NCBI RefSeq assembly: GCF_004366635.1
Contig: NZ_SORN01000002.1
Span: forward strand, 124,001 to 188,000
Length of the DNA: 64,000 nucleotides
Direction of reading: 5' to 3'
DNA from: Roseinatronobacter bogoriensis DSM 18756
Lineage (GTDB): Bacteria; Pseudomonadota; Alphaproteobacteria; Rhodobacterales; Rhodobacteraceae
Part shown: positions 62,435 through 64,000 of the stretch, piece by piece
Position numbering within the stretch: position 1 is the stretch's first letter
How the letters are laid out: the number at the start of each line of letters is the position of its first letter
Program-made: the position numbers and the translations under genes
Notes under the pieces: generated by a model
Database searches by the model: none
What the model was told of the DNA's origin: nothing
What the model saw: the letters and a program-made list of their open reading frames with translations, nothing else

Positions 62435-62596
62435 ATGTTTCTATCTGACAAACAACTAGCGGCGCGATATGCCGTAGCGCGTCAAACGATCTGGCGCTGG
62501 TCACGCAAGGGCCGCTTTCCCAAACCCGTAACACTATCGCAGGGCGTCACGCGCTGGCGTCTTTCCGATGTTGAGAATTGGGAGGGGGCGAAATGA
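62435..62596 (+). CDS. alpA: AlpA-family DNA-binding regulator
   Basis: A 53-residue helix-turn-helix protein. It reads MFLSDKQLAARYAVARQTIW, then RWSRKGRFPKPVTLS and RWRLSDVENWEGAK, the classic MerR-like AlpA/excisionase pattern of P4-type elements. AAGGG stands 8 bases before the ATG. It likely controls the integrase or acts as an excision factor. It overlaps the next start by 4 bases. Confidence 0.88.
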   Translation: MFLSDKQLAARYAVARQTIWRWSRKGRFPKPVTLSQGVTRWRLSDVENWEGAK

Positions 62597-62877
62597 TGCA
62601 AGGCCCATTTATTCCCGATGATGTAGCGGAAGTTTTGAAGAATGCTGAAGCCGTCTTGCAGGCAAAGGCTAAACGCCTTGAGCGCCTCTTGATGATTTAC
62701 GGCGATGGCGCTGAAGATGTTGAATTGGATGATGGTCAAATCTGGGAATGGGAAGTTTCGATTGATCATGGCGAAGTCGAACGCCTAGCGCAGAACCTTC
62801 GCGGAATAGCGGAATTTGCGGGATGGCTTGCAAATTTCACGGTTGATCCAAGTGATGAAGCGGGGGGGCGAGCATGA
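62593..62877 (+). CDS. Small unknown acidic protein of the element
   Basis: A 94-residue protein, predicted helical. It begins MMQGPFIPDDVAEVLKNAEAV, then has a basic patch and an acidic stretch (DGAEDVELDDGQIWEWE). The ATG overlaps the AlpA stop, with GGGAGGGGG just upstream. Function is not recognised. A position between AlpA and a primase is typical of small accessory genes in such elements. Confidence 0.75.
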   Translation: MMQGPFIPDDVAEVLKNAEAVLQAKAKRLERLLMIYGDGAEDVELDDGQIWEWEVSIDHGEVERLAQNLRGIAEFAGWLANFTVDPSDEAGGRA

Positions 62878-63104
62878 TGACGACCGATCTAGACGAACTT
62901 TATAGCGGCTATGTCCGGTTGTTTATCGGCCACCTTGGAAAACAAGACGCGCCACACCGCAACGTTATGGCGGCTGCGATGATGACGGCAGCTTGCGCGC
63001 ATGAAAGCCATGTGCAGGGCGTCTTTTCTTGCGCGGAAAAGTTGCGTGATCTGGCCGATGAAATCGAGCGCGGCGAAGGGCCAGCGCGGGGGCCGATGCA
63101 ATGA
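62874..63104 (+). CDS. Small unknown protein of the element
   Basis: A 76-residue protein with a run of Met, Ala and His residues (HRNVMAAAMMTAACAHESH) and a charged tail. ATG 62874 overlaps the previous stop and its own stop overlaps the next start, so it lies in a tightly coupled operon. No family was recognised. Confidence 0.72.
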   Translation: MMTTDLDELYSGYVRLFIGHLGKQDAPHRNVMAAAMMTAACAHESHVQGVFSCAEKLRDLADEIERGEGPARGPMQ

Positions 63105-64000
63105 ATATGCAGGACAAGATCAGCGGTTGCGCACAGGCAGCGCAAGAATACGCCGCGCGCGGCTGGCATGTTTTCCCGGTTCCAGTTGGAAAGAAGGAAA
63201 GCCACAAGAGCGCCAAATTCAGCAATGGCCGCAAATGGGGCGCGACAGATGACCCGCAAGAAATCGCGCAGGATTGGCGACAATGGCCTGAAGCAAATAT
63301 CGGGATCGTTTGCGGGCCGAAATCGGGCTTGCTGGTTATCGAGGCCGACACAGAGGCGGGCCACGGTGTAGACGGTATAGGCAACCTTGCCGCGCTGATC
63401 GAACAGAACGGGCCTTTGCCTGATACAATCGAAGCGCTTTCACCTTCTGGATCGTGGCACCTGTTTTTCAAATGGCCTGAAGGTTGGGATATCCGCAACA
63501 GTGCAGGGCAGGTTGCGCCGGGTGTAGATGTGCGCGGCGATGGTGGCATGGTGGTGGCAGTGCCAAGCGTTAAGCCCGGTCACGACAAGCCCTATCGCTG
63601 GAAAAACCCGCCGGGGCTGTTCGACCTGGGCGATTGCCCGGAATGGCTGTTGCGCCTTTGCCTGAAGCCAGAACCCAAACTTTCAGAGCGTGCCATGCCT
63701 ATGCGCAGCACCGGCAATGCGTGGGCAGAAACCGCCTTGCGTGGCGAAATCGCAGAATTGCTGGCAGCGCCAGAAGGCAAGCGAAACGCCGCATTGAATA
63801 AAGCCGCCTTCAGCTTGGGGCAGATCGTGGCAGGGGGCAGCTTGTCAGAAGGGCTAGTAGTGGAACGTCTTACAGTGACAGCGCAAGGAATAGGGCTTGA
63901 TCCGGTCGAGATTGAACCCACAATTCAATCAGGAATGCAGGCAGGCGCAAAAGAGCCGCGCGCACCGAAATCAGATTTACCCGCTCACACAAGCGACGGT
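63101..64000 (+). CDS. Bifunctional primase-polymerase (Prim-Pol), N-terminal part cut by window edge
   Basis: 300 codons of an open frame run to the right edge. The start, EYAARGWHVFPVPVGKKESHKSAKF, is characteristic of PF09250 Prim-Pol proteins. It continues with NIGIVCGPKSGLLVIEADTEAG, SPSGSWHLFFKWP and GVDVRGDGGMVVAVPS. The metal-binding strand is E-A-D instead of D-x-D, seen in some element-encoded members. A helicase domain may follow outside the window. It probably primes replication of the element. The start overlaps the preceding stop by 4 bases. Confidence 0.9.
   Translation, partial: MNMQDKISGCAQAAQEYAARGWHVFPVPVGKKESHKSAKFSNGRKWGATDDPQEIAQDWRQWPEANIGIVCGPKSGLLVIEADTEAGHGVDGIGNLAALIEQNGPLPDTIEALSPSGSWHLFFKWPEGWDIRNSAGQVAPGVDVRGDGGMVVAVPSVKPGHDKPYRWKNPPGLFDLGDCPEWLLRLCLKPEPKLSERAMPMRSTGNAWAETALRGEIAELLAAPEGKRNAALNKAAFSLGQIVAGGSLSEGLVVERLTVTAQGIGLDPVEIEPTIQSGMQAGAKEPRAPKSDLPAHTSDG

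Noticed and set aside
1..64000. CRISPR arrays, rRNA genes, complete tRNA genes, insertion sequences
   Set aside because: None was seen. No regularly spaced repeats, no rRNA-like stretches and no transposase reading frames were recognised on either strand.

Overview
The window reads as chromosomal DNA of an alphaproteobacterium, most likely a Rhodobacterales (Roseobacter/Rhodobacter-group) species. The reasons are high GC with strong third-position GC bias, a compact operon layout, and gene neighbourhoods typical of the group (an lpt-hpf-ptsN block, a DUF6525 protein, a PilM/PilP-like fusion, a form II CO-dehydrogenase-like set). The last 3.5 kb is the start of an integrative element. No rRNA, complete tRNA or CRISPR array was found.

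Layout. 1-13.8 kb is envelope and housekeeping: lolD (cut by the window edge) and lolC/E, a DsbA-family thiol oxidoreductase, an AmiC-type amidase, PBP1A, release factor 2, two membrane proteins, cysteine synthase, an MscS-type channel, a DUF465 protein and a universal stress protein. 13.9-25.1 kb is one metabolic unit: a hybrid sensor kinase and an OmpR-type regulator point away from an acyl-CoA synthetase, a complete branched-chain-amino-acid-type ABC importer (two ATPases, two permeases, a binding protein) and a PaaK-like CoA ligase. This suggests regulated uptake and CoA activation of an organic acid. 25.2-27.6 kb holds a caspase-fold protein that has apparently lost its catalytic Cys, followed by pyrF.

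27.6-35.9 kb looks like a surface-glycan region: a polysaccharide-export-type ABC permease, CysQ (PAP phosphatase), GalU, two paralogous glycosyltransferases, a Branch-type glycosyltransferase and a protein with two sulfotransferase-like halves. 35.9-39.7 kb carries, on the minus strand, an RNase D-like exonuclease, lptC-lptA-lptB, hpf and ptsN, the well-known rpoN neighbourhood but without rpoN. 39.9-41.3 kb has a hemolysin III/PAQR protein and a glycerophosphodiesterase. 41.8-47.6 kb is a molybdenum hydroxylase operon (XdhC, a molybdopterin-binding protein, then small, large and medium subunits in S-L-M order) whose large subunit has the form II signature AYRGAGR.

47.7-60.1 kb contains a GST, YciB, a 978-residue PilM/PilP-like fusion, MetY, a TPR-sulfotransferase, two divergent MltB-type lipoprotein lytic transglycosylases, a DUF6525 protein, a COG0523 zinc GTPase with a candidate Zur operator, and a class I aldolase. 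From about 60.3 kb to the right edge lies an integrative element: tyrosine integrase, an unknown 189-residue protein, an AlpA-like regulator, two small unknown proteins and a truncated primase-polymerase. A stretch resembling a tRNA 3' end abuts the integrase start and may be the attachment core.

Start codons were chosen from Shine-Dalgarno positions and family lengths. Protein names come from motifs recognised by eye and were not checked by database search.
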